From Amyelois transitella (taxonomy: Eukaryota; Arthropoda; Insecta; Lepidoptera; Pyralidae), in contig NC_083533.1 in the NCBI RefSeq assembly GCF_032362555.1, forward strand, positions 439,001-503,000: a DNA stretch of 64,000 bases, given 5' to 3'. The notes beneath the pieces are model-generated. The model saw only the letters and a list, made by a program, of their open reading frames with translations, did no database searches and was not told the origin of the DNA. Shown in pieces: positions 1 through 11,830 of this stretch; position 1 is the first letter of the stretch; each line of letters begins with the position of its first letter. Both the position numbers and the translations under genes were made by a program.

Positions 1-222
1 TAGACAGAGCCGACAGTCTTGATAAGAGTGAAAGGCCTCGTTCAGCTGTGTGGCTTGATGATGAGATTGAGATTCAAATAGTGACAGGTCGCTAGCCCAT
101 CGCATGTAAGAAGAATCCTAAGTTTTATTAGCTTATCCCTTGGTCGCCTTTTACCACATCCATGGGAAAGAGATGGAGTGGTGATTCTTTTTATTCGTGC
201 CGGGAACCACACGGCATAATAT
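1..222 (-). repeat. (TATG)n-tailed SINE copy, cut by window edge
   Basis: This is the reverse complement of the SINE described at 20107-20370. It runs from the tail-side 'tagacagagcc' block at the window edge to the head 'aaccacacggca' near 222. It lies in the WASHC2 intron before the first visible exon. Confidence 0.8.
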
Positions 223-403
223 GAATTACCTAATCAAGATTTTTCATATATAATTTTTAGTATATTTTGAAATATTTTTTTTTAAATCGAACCAGTTCAA
301 CCTGAGATTAGCGCGTTCAAACAAACACACAAACAAACTTTTCAGGTTTATAATATTAGTATAGTTACATGAATAAGTTAATAAATAAATATTTTTGTTT
401 CAG

Positions 404-3400
404 AACGATATTAAAACCCAAGGATTTGTACGAAGATCGCCCGCTGCCATACATCATCGGGTCTTACGCTTGGCAGTCCAAATGGCATGCTGGTATGTAT
501 GTACATATAGCACTAGCTGTGCCCGCGACTTCGTCCGCGTGGAATAGTTATTTTGGGCATCATTGTAGCCCTCAATAATGATGATTTACCCCGTTTTTTT
601 TCATATTTTCTATTATTTCTTCGCTCCTAATAGTTGCAGCGTGATGTTATATAGCTTTAAGCCTTCCTCGATAAATGGTCTATACAACGCAAAAAGAATT
701 TTTCAATTCGAACCAGAAGTTCCTGAGATTGGAGCGTTCAAGCAAACAAACAAACTCAGCAATTCAGCTTTATAATATTAGTATAGATTTTTTTAATTTT
801 TGAAATTTGAAGCTTTTGTGCCGTGTGGTTCCAGGCACTAATAGGAAAAAAGAACAGGACCATTCCATATTTTTCCCATGGATGTCGTAAATGGCGACTA
901 ACATAGGCTTATTAACTTAGGATTTCACTTTTAGCTGATGTGCTAGCAACCTGTCACTATTTGAACCTCAATTCTATAAATTACATACATACATACATAT
1001 GTTCACGTCTATATCCCTTGCGGGGTAGACAGAGCCAACAGTCTTGAAAGGACTGAATGGCCACGTTCAGCTATTTGGCTTAATGATAGAATTGAGATTC
1101 AAATAGTGACAGGTTGCTAGCCCATCGCCTAAAACAGAATCCCAAGTTTGTAAGCCTATCCCTTAGTCGCCTTTAACGACATCCATGGGAAGAGAAATAA
1201 ATATATATCCACACTAATAATAAAGAGGAAAGATTTGTATGTTTGTGTGGAATAAACTCAAAAACTACTGGTCCGATTTTGATAAAATTTGGCACAGATA
1301 TAGAATAGACCTTCAAAAGTGACATAGACATAAATTTGTTTTGAAATAAATTAGTTTTCAGGTAGAAAAATATGTCCACCCGTGCGAAGCCGGGGCGGGC
1401 CGCTAGTATTCTATTAATTCAATATCAATATTTTCAAGACTGCTGGCTCTGTCTAACCCGCAAAGGGTATAGACGTGATTATGTATGTGTGTGTGATTTA
1501 CATCCTATTTGCAATACGCCACCGCCACAATATGTCTAATTACATAATTACTGACCATCGTATTTTATGACTTCTGGCTCTGTCTACCCCGTAAGGGATA
1601 AAGACGTGTTAATTGTGCCGTATGGTTCCCGGCACCATTACAAAAAAGAATAGGATCACTCCATCTCTTTCCCATGGATGTCGTAAAAGGCGACTAAGGG
1701 ATAGGCTTATAAACTTGGGATTCCTCTTTTAGGCGATGCGCTAGCAACCTGTCACTATTTGAATATCAATTCTATCATTAAGCCAAATAGCTGAACGTGG
1801 CCATTCAGTCTTTTCAAGACTGTTGGCTCTGTCTACCCCGCAAGTGATATAGACGTGCTCATATGTATGTATGTAATTTGTTTTCAGGCCTCCAAGTGGA
1901 AGACAGTGACAGTGAGAGTAGTGTGAAGCGCTGGCGACGAGATGAGGTGTCAGAGTCTGACGCCGAGACCAACAAACCTGACGGGGTAATGACGAACGAG
2001 ATTGATGGAACATACAGGGTGACATTTAAAACAACTGCATCCTTTTAAACATAGACTATACGCATGCTTCTGAGCCGTTTGAGCATATTTTTGTTTAAAT
2101 TAAACGTCAAAATTTTCACATTTAAAAAACCCTCAAAAACTACGTCACACGCTTTATTAAAGACCAATACTACAAAAAGAAATTAAAACTAAACATGTAA
2201 ATAAATGTCTGAAAAATAAATTATTTTTCTAGTATCAAGATCAAGTAAAGTACAGAGTTGTCGAGATCGCTCAGCTGAATGAATTGTGTCGTTGACCTCT
2301 GAATCTTACGCGTCGCTTTTCCGCCGCCCGGGGTGATATGACGTATTTAGGATCGTGGATTTTGATACTTTTATTTTTTTCGTACTTTCTGAAATATGAT
2401 CCGATATTTTTCTTTTAACGTTTTTAAATATTCTTTTACTTAACAGTTTAATTTATGCAGTTGAATTAAAAGTCACCCTGTATACATACAAATATTAATT
2501 CCATCAATCTCAATGAGATGTGATGAAGTGTGACGGAGAGACGTTTGATTTTTTTTTGAGGAATGACTGTACGGCATGATGAATGGGAATGATGGAAAAG
2601 ATTGAACAATTGGAATGATGGAAGGAACCGAAGAATAGGTGTACGAAAAATTGTGATAGAATGAAAGACTTAACTTAGTAAAATAAGAATAAATTTATAG
2701 AAATAATTGATTTATACTCATTACAGGATCAAGTATCAAACATCAGTTCGGACATGTCCGATCGCCAGATGAACGCAAATGCGCATCAAAATCAGCATGT
2801 AACGTCACAAAATCAGCATGTAACTCCAGAAAATCGGCATGTAACTCCAGAAAACCAGCATGTAACATTAAATGCCGAGGCGAAGACGCAAGCGCATGTA
2901 GCTAATGAGCTCGCGAGAAAATTGAGAGGCGAGGTAAGATAATCTAGTAAGATGAAAGGTGACTAAGGGACAGGGTTATAAACTTGGGATTTTTCTTTTA
3001 GGCGATGGGCTAGCAACCTGTCACTATTTGAATCTCAATTCTTTCATTTAGCCAAACAGCTGAACGTGGCCTTTCAGTTTGTTGATTCTGTCTACCCGGC
3101 AAGCGATAAAGACGTGCCTATATGTATGTATCATTACTGTGCGGAGCGGTAGCACGCTTGTCTGTGACACCGGAGGTCCCGGGTTCGAATCCCGGCCAGG
3201 GCATGATCAGGTCTTGGATTTAGGTTTATCTATATATAAGTATAAGTATTTATTATAAAATACAGTATCGTTGAGTTAGTATCTCGTAACACAAGTCTCG
3301 AACTTACGTCTAGGCTAACTCGATATTTGTAATTTGTCCGTATATATATATATTTATCATTCATTATTCATTTTTCATCATTCATCACTCATCACTTACC

Positions 3401-6400
3401 ACTTATCATTTATTTCTGTCTTGCAGTTGCCAGAACCGCAGTCACAAACTGAAGAATATGAGCCCCCGCCGATGACCAAGAAGTTTTATAGACCCGAGCA
3501 GCCCGCTACAAGTATGCAACGATACTACTCGTAATATATTAGCTTTAACCCCCGCGCGAATCTAGCGCCAACTACAAAAAAGCGCCAAATTTTGCGCCAC
3601 CTACAAAATGTGATGAATTTAATCACCATTTGTCTACAAAAAGTATAGAATTAAACGCTATCTACGTACTAAGAGTGGAGTAATTGTAATTGGAGAAACC
3701 AACTTTAAAAGGCACACACGTTAAACGCTAACAATTTAAAGAAAGCGACAAAATTTACCAACACCTACATAAAGCGACGAATTAACGCCATCTATGTACA
3801 AAAGGATGCAGGTTTTTCGCAAATCCCGCAAACAGTGACAGGTTGCTAGCCCATCGCTTAAATGTAGAATCCCAAGTTTATAAGCTTATATCCCTTAGTC
3901 GCCATTTACGACATCCACGGAAAAGTGATTATCTGTACTTCTTTACTAATATTATAAAGCTGAAGAGTTTGTTTGTTTGTTTTAACGCGCTAATCTCAGG
4001 AACTACTGGTTTGAATTGAAAAATTATTTTTGTGTTGAATAGACCATGTATCGAGGAAGGCGTTAGGCTATATAACATCACGCTGCAACTATAAGGAGCG
4101 AAGAAATAATGGAGAATGTGAAAAAAACATCGCTTGTCTGTAAAGTCGGTTTACTGACGATAGTTGATCGTGACAACGTCTTAAGCAAATACCTACTGAT
4201 GGAATGGTAGCATTTTTCAAATGAAAATTTGAATTTCATTTGTTTAATAGATTTGTATGTATATAGAGAAAGAGGTAGGTATACGCTGCCGAACGCGAAG
4301 GCCGATTGTGCATCTTTGTCGCTCGTACCGCGCTCTCGCTCGCACTTCAAGCCTCACACGGAACGCCTCAGAGCGAGGTAACGCCGCATGACTCATGTTT
4401 TTCGTGCAGTCGGCTCAATCGAATTATAAGACGTTGTCACGTTAAAAAACGGAGAAAATTATTCACCCGTGAGGAATGGTGCCCAAAATAACTATTCCAC
4501 GCGGACGAAGTCGCGGGTACAGCTAGTTATCAACATAAACAGACTGATAGGCAATTTTCATGTTTGGCTTAATGATAGAAGAGTTCAAACAAACAAACAA
4601 ACTCTTCAGCTTTAAAATATTAGTATAGATATATATTTATTTTCAATACAGGCAACATATTCCCGGACGAGCCGCCTCCACTAGAACATTCTTATCGATC
4701 GGACGATGATGATGATGATGATATATTTGCCAAGCTTCGTAAAAGTCAACCTTACGCACATAGCAATACAGTGCAGAGTAACATTACCGAAGAGTTGTTC
4801 GGAGTGAGACGAGGCGATAAGGGCGTCGCGGTGAGTTTAATATACATATATAAAATAGAACGGCTAGACCGATTCTCGTGAAATTTTGTGAGCATGTTGA
4901 GAAGGTCTGAGAATCGGCCAACATCTATTTTTCACACCCCTTACTGATAAGGGTTGTCCACCCTTAACTTTATTTTTTAACTAGATGCATATATACATAT
5001 GGTCACGTCTATATCCCTAGCGGGGTAGACAGAGCCACCAGTCTTGAAAAGACTGATAGGTCAAGCTGTTTGGCTTAGTGATAGAATTGAGATTCAAATA
5101 GTGGCAGGTTGCTAGCCCATCGCCTAAAAAGAATCCCAAGTTTGTAAGCTTAACCCTTATTCGCCTTTTACGACATCCATGGGAAAGAGATAGAGTGGTC
5201 GTATTCTTTTTTGTATTGGTGCCGGGAACCACACGGCAAACTTTTTCATACCCCTTAGTGATAATGGTTGTCCGCCCTCAACAAATTTTTTTTCTACTAG
5301 AAATCACTTAAAAATTATTTATATGTCAAAACAACGTTTGCCGTGACAGCTAGTATAATATTTTTTAATTTTAGCCTCCGGCGCCTGCCAATCAAAAATC
5401 GACTTTATTCTCAGACGAATCGGAACCTGAATTGTTTGAACAGCCACCGCCTTTACCTAAAGAGGTGAAATCTTTGGAAACGAATAACCCTAAGGCAAGT
5501 ACCTACATTGTGACGACATCACTGAATGTCACACGACATCTGTCTATATTAGCGAAGGAAATGACGCGCTCGGCCAATAGCAGCGAAGAGTCTAAATCGC
5601 GATTACAAAGATTTCACGGATACATGTGTACATAAATATATTTATAATCACGTCTGTATCCCTTGCGGGGTAGACAGAGCCAGCTGCAGTTCAGCTGTTT
5701 GGTTTAAAGAAAGAATTGAGATTCAAATAGTGACAGGTTGCTAGCCCATCGCCTATAAGAAGAATCCCAAGTTTACATAAAATTCATATGATACACAATA
5801 CTGTATGTACATTATAATAAAAATGAATGTATATCCATAAAATAATAACATAACAGAAATGATATAGCACAATATTATTTTAAGATATCGAGAACTTTGT
5901 GATAATAAAAGTATAAAATTTTACAGAAACCTGTAGGTGGTATATCACTTTTCGGGAACAAAGGTACAGAAAGCATCGGAGCCGCCATCTTGAAGAGAAA
6001 CCAGAGACAATCGTCTTCAGAAGACGAGGCCAGCGAAGATACGAGTCCCAAAAAAGATATTTTCGACCATCTATTTGCTAAATCTGAAAAAGAGCAAAGA
6101 AAAGTCGAGGAAAAAGTTGAGAAGGAACAAAGGGAAGTTGAAAAAGAAACAGTAAAAGTTGGGAAAAAAGTAGATCTTTTCAGCGATAATCTATTTGACG
6201 ATATCGATGATTTATTTACGTCTAACATACCAAAAGTACCAATAAAACCAGCTCCTAAAAATCAGAAATCTTTGTTTGATGATGAGGACGACTTGTTTTT
6301 GGAGGTTTCTGTTGTTAAAAATAATAATAACAGTGTGAAAGATGCGAAAGATAATAAAAAGTCAATTTTCGATAGTGACGATGAACTTTTCCAAGGAAAA

Positions 6401-9400
6401 CCTGAAAAAATTCCCCAGTCAAATGATGATTCCAATAAAAATAAATCTAAAGAGGAAACTAAAAAAGAAAACAGTATTAAAAGTGATGGCAAAAAGAGTA
6501 TTTTTGATAGCGATGATGATTCATTACCAGATAATGCACAAAAAAATAAACCTAAAAATCTGTCTGTTAATGATAAAAATACCAACGAAATAATAAAAAC
6601 TAAAAGTATATTCGATGACAGTGATAATGACATATTTTCTGAAAATTCTCAATCAAAATCAGCAAAAGGTCCATTTAATGTAAATGAAAACAAAAATGTA
6701 GTTAAAACGGATGAGAAAAATAAGAGCTTTAATGATATTAAAAGCAAAGAAGATAGTCCTATGCCTGTTTTAGACGCCAAATGTTCACTTTTTGATGATG
6801 ACGAAGATGATCTTTTTAAAACTGTAAACATCGACAATAAAGCGAAGGAAGTAACATCAAAATCTGTAGAGAAAACACAAACTGATTCAAATATTTCAAC
6901 TATAAGTAGGCAACAGATAACTAAATCTTTGTTCTATGATGAACTTGAGAAGAAAAGTATCAATAACGATTCTGATAAAACTGTCTCTTCTAAAAAAACT
7001 TTATTCGACGATGACTCAGAAGATGATTTATTTGGCGAAAAACACAAACGAGATGTCTTTAAAAATGAAAACTCAAAAGCTGTTGAGAAGTCACCAAATA
7101 TTTTCGAGGAAGATGACTTGTTTAACGACACGAGTATGACTAAAGTTGTACCAGTGAGTTCGCGTGAACACGATTTGAAATCTGAAATCAAAGATGAAAT
7201 TTTAGAAGTAAATAAAGATGAAATAAAAAGCGAAATTGTAGATGAAGTAATTACCGAATTGAAGGATGATTCGGAAATAAACAAAAATAAACCAGATAAA
7301 CTAAGTGAACATATAGATGAAACATCACAAACGAATAAAATTGTTAAAAGTACTATTTATGAAGATGGAGATCAATTACATATGAAATTTGAGCCGAATG
7401 TTAAATCAGTGAAGGATGTAACAATTTTTGAAGATTCAGATGATGAACTTTTCATGAATTCTGGTAGAAAGGTTGAGATAGTAAATGAAAATACTAATAC
7501 TTTGAAAACAGTAAAGCAACTGGAGAAAAAAGAGGCTGAGCCTGGAGTAACGAAATCAGATATACCCCAAGTAAAAAAGAATGATAAAATTGTAGACGAA
7601 ACCGAAGAAAACCCTAGTATTAGTAAGGAAAAGGAACTACAACCAGAGAATATCGATAAATTTAGTGATATATTCATGGAACCTCCAAAATTTGAGAAAC
7701 CAAAAGAGCCAAAGAAAAGCAAAAATATTAATGCGTTGTTTGATGATGACTCTGACGATGAGGCGTTATTTTTCAAGAAAAATGATCCTACGCTTGATGA
7801 AAAACCTGAATTTGAGCCACCTACAAATGAAAATAGGCTATTTGGCTTATTCCAAGATGAACCGCCAGATCTTGATATAGATTTTGTCCCAAAAACTAAA
7901 CCTATAAATGAGCCAAATGTTTCACAGATATTAAGTTCCCATGGCTATAATGTCAATATCCCTAAGAGCGAAAATGGTAACATGTGTAATGATCAAACAG
8001 ATTCTAATTTACCTCCAAAAACCGAAGAGGTTAAACAAAACGACGAAGATATAAAATCTCTTGAAAATACTAATAAAGATTTACCAAAACAGGAAACAGT
8101 AGATGACTCTAAAGATCAAGATAATATTGATAATGGCGTTAAACCAATAGGTAAACTAAAGACTATGAATTTCAACATAAATGTTAATGCTTTACTACCC
8201 GGAGCTATGCCAAAAAAGAGCAAACAAACAGAACATGCAGACAGAAACGCGCAAACTAAAAGTAGCGAAGATATACACGTAAAGGATACTCCGGAATTAG
8301 AATCTAAAATGGTTAAATCTATAAGTTTCGAAGAGAAACATAATTCCCAAGTACTAGATAATACGTTGTCCAAAGAAAGGGCTAGAATTCAAGTTAAACG
8401 TCGCCCGTCCACTAGAAGAGCTAGGAAAGAAGCTGTAAGAAAGTCTGGAATTGATTTTGGTGATGACTCCACTGATAATTCTAGCTCAATTGATGATCAA
8501 CCGAAAGAAACAAAAAAAGATCAAACAAAAGTTGATGAACTCATAAGATCTGATCCTGAATCTAAATCAACGGAAAAAGAAGAAGATTATGCTAAAGATG
8601 ACTTAAAAGTAACAAAGCTAGAAGATAAAGATCTAACAAATGATAAGAATAATGTGAAAACGTTGAACGAAGAACTATTTAAAGTTGAAAAAGAAGCAGA
8701 ATCAAAAATCAAAGCAAACGCAAGTTTAAATGAAAATTTTCAAGAAAGCGATGATTTATTTTTACCAAAACCTGAAGTCACTACTAAAACGGTTTATATA
8801 TTGAACGATGAAGATATATTCAGTGAAAAACCAAAAAAAGTATTAAACATTGTCGACGAAGATGTAAGACCAGGAATAAGTACTTTAGGTAAAGTTTACA
8901 AAGAAACAGAAGATTCTCTCAAGAAATCACTTTCAGATAGTGACGATGATTTATTTAGAAACGTTAAACCGAAGTCAAAGACTGATAAATCGAATTCAAA
9001 ACGCACTGATAATATAATTAAATCGCAGAAAAATGAATTAGATGATAAAAATGTTGAATCTGATACTAATTTCGAAAATCCCGAGTTACAATCCAAATCT
9101 TCAACAAACAATACCAATGATATCTTCAAATCACCCAAAAATGTCATCGATAACACACATAACAAACTTGATGATGAAAATACAAAAAATATATTTAATA
9201 AAAACGAAACGAAAGTAGATTTGTCTAAACAAAAAACAACAGAAAAACCAAACATTAGTTTATTCGATCTTAGTGACGATGATGAAATGTTCACTAAGAA
9301 TGATGCAGGTGATGTTTTCAAGAAATCAGCGATGAGAGTTGATGTCAAAGCGCCGTTGTTCTGTGACGATGATGATGATGACTTGTTCGGAAGCGGCAGT

Positions 9401-10094
9401 AGGAACAAGGCTGTAGGTAAGTAGTTTTAATTTTTTGAGTATAGTAAAAACTAGTTATTAAAATCTATATATATTATATACAAGCTTGTGTACCATTTCC
9501 ACATTTCTGTTCTAAGTTTGGATAATTGTGAAGTTGACGTTGTTGAGGAAAATGCAGCAGTGCAGTTTGTTACCGCTTCTTCTGCACTGACGGCGGCAGT
9601 TTTAGTTTTAAGTAATACATTTGACGTCAACCAATGTTGTGAAACCAAAAGATATGACAATTATTAAGTGATGTTTGTAATGTCCCATAATAATAAACCT
9701 GAAGAGTTTGTTTGTTTGAACGCACTAATCTCAGGAACTACTGGTTCGAATAGAAAAATTATTTTTGAATAGACCATTTATCGCGGAAGAATTTAGGCTA
9801 TATAACATCACGCTGCAACTATAAGCAGCGAAGCAATAATGGAAAATATGAAAAAAACGGGGAGAATTATTCATCCTTGAGGGCTTCAATGATGCCCAAA
9901 ATAACTATTCCACGCGGAAGAAGTCGCGGACACAGCTAGTAAGTAAGGAATAAAAATTTAGAATTTAAATTTGAATCTTTCCCTCAGATAAATCATCATC
10001 TGTACCACAATCATCACGAGCTAAAGACATCACCCAATCATCAGAACCTGTGTTCGAAGATCCTTTATCGTTGCTGGGACGTGATGATGACTGA
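404..10094 (+). CDS. WASHC2: WASH complex subunit 2 (FAM21), partial, 5' end outside window
   Basis: WASHC2 is the long, disordered tail subunit of the endosomal WASH complex; it binds retromer (VPS35) and recruits WASH, which drives actin nucleation for cargo sorting. Visible exons: 404-492, 1888-1985, 2727-2933, 3427-3511, 4652-4830, 5375-5494, 5927-9416, 9988-10094. Codon phases match at every junction and the stop is TGA 10092-10094, giving about 1457 visible residues. The first exon carries the family hallmark PKDLYEDRPLPYIIGS. The third has a HVANELARKLRGE block like the vertebrate ADELAARIKG region. The large exon holds about 15 LFa-type repeats, the conserved NALLPGAMPKK and RRPSTRRARK blocks, and the last exon ends FEDPLSLLG, like the vertebrate FDDPLNAF end. 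The globular N-terminal head must lie upstream of the window. The intron 5495-5926 uses a GC donor. Confidence 0.93.
512..786 (-). mobile_element. Helitron-like repeat, type A (Lep1-like)
   Basis: On the minus strand it starts near ATACTAATATTATAAAGCTG and ends in a GCGACTTCGTCCGC palindrome followed by CTAGT, the layout expected of non-autonomous Helitrons. This copy lies in the WASHC2 intron about 20 nt after the first visible exon. Confidence 0.7.
819..976 (+). repeat. SINE copy, 3' truncated
   Basis: The head 'gccgtgtggttcc' to the 'cctgtcactatttgaa' block is present and the tail third is missing. It faces the minus-strand copy at 984-1195. Confidence 0.75.
984..1195 (-). repeat. SINE copy
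   Basis: It begins with a (CATA)n tail and 'tatcccttgcggggtagacagagcc' and ends at 'gacatccatgggaa'. With 819-976 it forms an inverted pair. Confidence 0.8.
1206..1407 (+). mobile_element. Helitron-like repeat, type C
   Basis: It starts ACTAATAATAAAGAGG and ends with a GC-rich hairpin followed by CTAGT. The body (actactggtccgattttgat) differs from types A and B, while both ends follow the same design. Confidence 0.6.
1615..1877 (+). repeat. SINE copy, near full length
   Basis: It runs from 'gtgccgtatggttcccggcacc' to the (ATGT)n tail at 1861-1877 and ends about 10 nt before the acceptor of the WASHC2 exon at 1888. A tail-only fragment of the same family lies at 1562-1606. Confidence 0.85.
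2015..2480 (+). mobile_element. CAGGGTGAC MITE, copy 1
   Basis: This 466-bp element has imperfect terminal inverted repeats: CAGGGTGACATTTAAAACAA at the left and the complement of AAAAGTCACCCTG at the right. It is flanked by TA on both sides, suggesting a TA target duplication and a Tc1/mariner-type transposase. It sits 29 nt after the splice donor at 1986. Four other copies are in this window. Confidence 0.85.
2948..3132 (+). repeat. SINE copy, 5' truncated
   Basis: It runs from the 'aaggtgactaagggacagg' block to the tail 'tatatgtatgtat'. It lies 14 nt after the WASHC2 donor at 2934. Confidence 0.8.
3133..3350 (+). repeat. tRNA-derived SINE, most complete copy
   Basis: The head resembles a tRNA with an RNA polymerase III B box (GGTTCGAATCC at about 3183-3193) preceded by 'agcggtagcacgcttgtctg'. 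The body follows as 'ggtttatctatatataagta' and 'gtatctcgtaacacaagtct'. The tRNA part does not close into a proper acceptor stem, so it is a SINE head and not a functional tRNA gene. Partial copies: 15143-15225, 21661-23404 (split), 28225-28390, 31048-31120, 53527-53676, 62755-62945. Confidence 0.8.
3550..3800. repeat. Degenerate 'gcgccaactacaa' repeats
   Basis: Short spaced copies of a 'gcgccatctacaaaa'-like motif occur in the WASHC2 intron. A similar 'cagcgccatctaggtt' motif forms a tandem array at 31683-31855. Confidence 0.5.
3944..4526 (+). mobile_element. Helitron-like repeat, type A, with internal extra segment
   Basis: The left end TACTAATATTATAAAGCTG and the right end GCGGACGAAGTCGCGGGTAC..CTAGT match other type A copies. 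Between them is about 320 bp (roughly 4127-4440) not present in the other copies, either an insertion or a longer family member. Confidence 0.65.
4997..5238 (-). repeat. SINE copy, full length
   Basis: From the tail 'catatggtcacgtctatatccc' to the head 'gtgccgggaaccacacggca'. It is in the WASHC2 intron between the exons at 4652-4830 and 5375-5494. Confidence 0.85.
5495..5926 (+). other. WASHC2: GC-AG intron in WASHC2
   Basis: The upstream exon ends AAG and the intron begins GCAAGT, the textbook GC-AG donor. The acceptor is ATTTTACAG ending at 5926. Using GC at 5495 keeps phase 0 on both sides, while the nearby GT at 5499 would put the next exon out of frame. A minus-strand SINE copy lies inside at about 5640-5780. 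Confidence 0.85.
5927..9416 (+). CDS. WASHC2: WASHC2 large tail exon with LFa repeats
   Basis: A single 3490-nt exon encodes about 1163 residues of acidic, lysine-rich, low-complexity tail. Motifs of the form (L/I)F-D/E-rich-(D/E)LF recur through it, e.g. LFDDEDDLF near 6270, IFDSDDELF near 6366, LFDDDEDDLF near 6790, LFDDDSEDDLF near 7000, IFEDSDDELF near 7425 and LFCDDDDDDLF near 9356. In the family these repeats bind VPS35 with graded affinity, so their number sets retromer avidity. The acceptor is TTACAG at 5921-5926 and the donor is GTAAGT at 9417, splitting a Gly/Asp codon in phase 1. Antisense and +1-frame open reading frames across this exon are composition shadows. Confidence 0.93.
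9510..9700 (+). repeat. Dispersed ~200-bp repeat (unclassified), copy 1
   Basis: The sequence starts 'tttggataattgtgaagttg', contains 'accgcttcttctgcactgac' and 'gacgtcaaccaatgttgt', and ends in 'aattattaagtgatg'. Further copies on the same strand are near 34310-34510, 40405-40580 and 46010-46215. I do not recognise the family. Confidence 0.7.
9695..9942 (+). mobile_element. Helitron-like repeat, type A
   Basis: It follows the preceding repeat directly, lacks the first few bases of the left end, and closes with 'gaagtcgcggacacagctagt'. It ends 45 nt before the last WASHC2 exon. Confidence 0.7.
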
Positions 10095-11830
10095 ATTTTA
10101 TTTCCCAGTGTTAATAAAATCCTACTTAAAAATAAAGAAATTCTATTATTAAGCCGAATAGCTGAACGTGGCCATTCAGTCTTTTAAAGCCTGTTGGCCC
10201 TGTCTACCCCGCAAGGGATATAGACGTGACCAATGTATGTGTAAAATGGCGAATTTTGTAATGTTAAAATATGTATATAACAAACATATTATCTCGTCCA
10301 TAAACCGTTGGGTTGTAGACAGAGCCAACAGTCTCGAAAAGACCGAAAGGCCACGATTTTAATGATAAAATTAAGATTCAAATAGTGACAGGTTGCTAGC
10401 CCATCGCCGACAAGAGAAATCCCAAGTTTATAAGCTTATCCCTTAATCACCATTTACGGCATCCATGGGAAAGAGATGGAGTGATATATTTTATCTATTG
10501 GCGCCCTAAACCACACGGCATAGGTTAAAAATAAAATTTTAATTTCGATAATTGTGGCTACTTCTATAAAAATGTTTTTTAATGTTTATTTATAAAAATT
10601 ATCTAATTTCGTTAAGACTTGCTTCATACATTTGCTTATATTATCGAGTAATTTAACTTATATTTTTCGTCTTTATTTAGATAAATGATGATTTATTTAA
10701 AATGATGGCAACATTTGCTGCCGTTGAAAAATGTGGGAATTCTTTTCACTGGGAATTCCCACAGCAGCGGAGCCGTGGGTCTAAGCCTAGTCTATATACA
10801 AATTAATTTAATTATAATTAATTTGTTTTGCTTTTAAGTTTGTATATGCATTTTTAAGTTTATATTTTTAATATAATTTTTTCGAATTAATATAGACATT
10901 AAAAAATATTCCATTCTTAATATTTCTAATAATTAAATGTTTTGAATTAAGTCTAAATAATTATATAGGTATTATGTATTTAGTCAAAAGTTATTTGTTA
11001 TATTAATTTTATAAGCACGTTGATAATAATAACTTATTACTTAAAAAAAAATTGCTCAAGCTTTTAAAATACATACGCAAAATGTAAAAATGTATAACGC
11101 CTTAACAATTAAACCGATTTTGATGAATTTACTCCGATTCCAGGAGAACGAGAAGGTAAATGTACAGTCAGTAACATTAATAAAAATAAGTGTATAAAGC
11201 CGAACATTTAACAAAATTTTGAAGTTACATACATTAGTTTGATAACTAACCGATGCTGTTACGTTGAGGAAAAACATCGTGACGAAACCTGCACATTCAG
11301 GCAACTGGATGTGTAACCATGATCGATCCAATACGGGTTAGGTTCCCATGCAAAGGTCGCGGAGGTCAGACGGGAGTCGCTTCGTGTGAAAACCTGACTC
11401 ACCCAATCCAGGATCCATGGTCAAAGGCACACCCCGGGCTCCTCTGCAGTGAGGTGAGGATGCGACCGGGACTAAAGCCAGGAGGAAGAACAATGAAATT
11501 TGAAAAATAAATTAAGTATAACAGCTTTTGGTAATATCCTTTTTGGTCAAGCTACTTATTAATTTCTACGCCTAAGACTCTGTATACTTTATTATGTTTC
11601 TGACTGTACCCAATAAAAAAAATACGAATTGAATTTATGATTATTCAAATGTAAAATAGTGTAACGAAATGTTATGTAAAGTTAAAAATTTTGATGTTAA
11701 ATAATTTTTTGTTTATCAGAGTTGTGGTTAAAAGTGCAATTTGTATATTGAAATAAATATTTATACATAAACAATTGTTTAAATTCTTTTAGATCCCAAT
11801 TGATATAAATTACATTGAATCAATATACTA
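10095..11830. other. Intergenic region after WASHC2
   Basis: AATAAA signals at 10113 and about 10131 follow the WASHC2 stop and are likely polyadenylation signals. SINE pieces occupy 10139-10240 (+) and 10310-10530 (-). 10540-11200 is AT-rich with nothing recognisable. 11220-11510 is a dispersed repeat ('gaaaacctgactcacccaat', 'gaggtgaggatgcgaccggg') also seen near 20480-20600 and, inverted, near 37540-37690. Confidence 0.6.

Noticed and set aside
3138-3205. Possible tRNA gene (also 53590-53670 on the minus strand)
   Set aside because: The B box is good, but the acceptor stem does not close and the sequence continues into the body of a dispersed repeat; it is a SINE head.
5432-5635. Reading the WASHC2 exon past 5494
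   Set aside because: The sequence beyond the GC donor loses the acidic/LFa character and enters a dispersed repeat; the GC-AG junction restores homology in the next exon.
5990-9408. Several antisense and shifted open frames across the WASHC2 exon
   Set aside because: They are rich in S, L and F and mirror the acidic/lysine repeats of the true frame; no domain, no splice sites, no start context.
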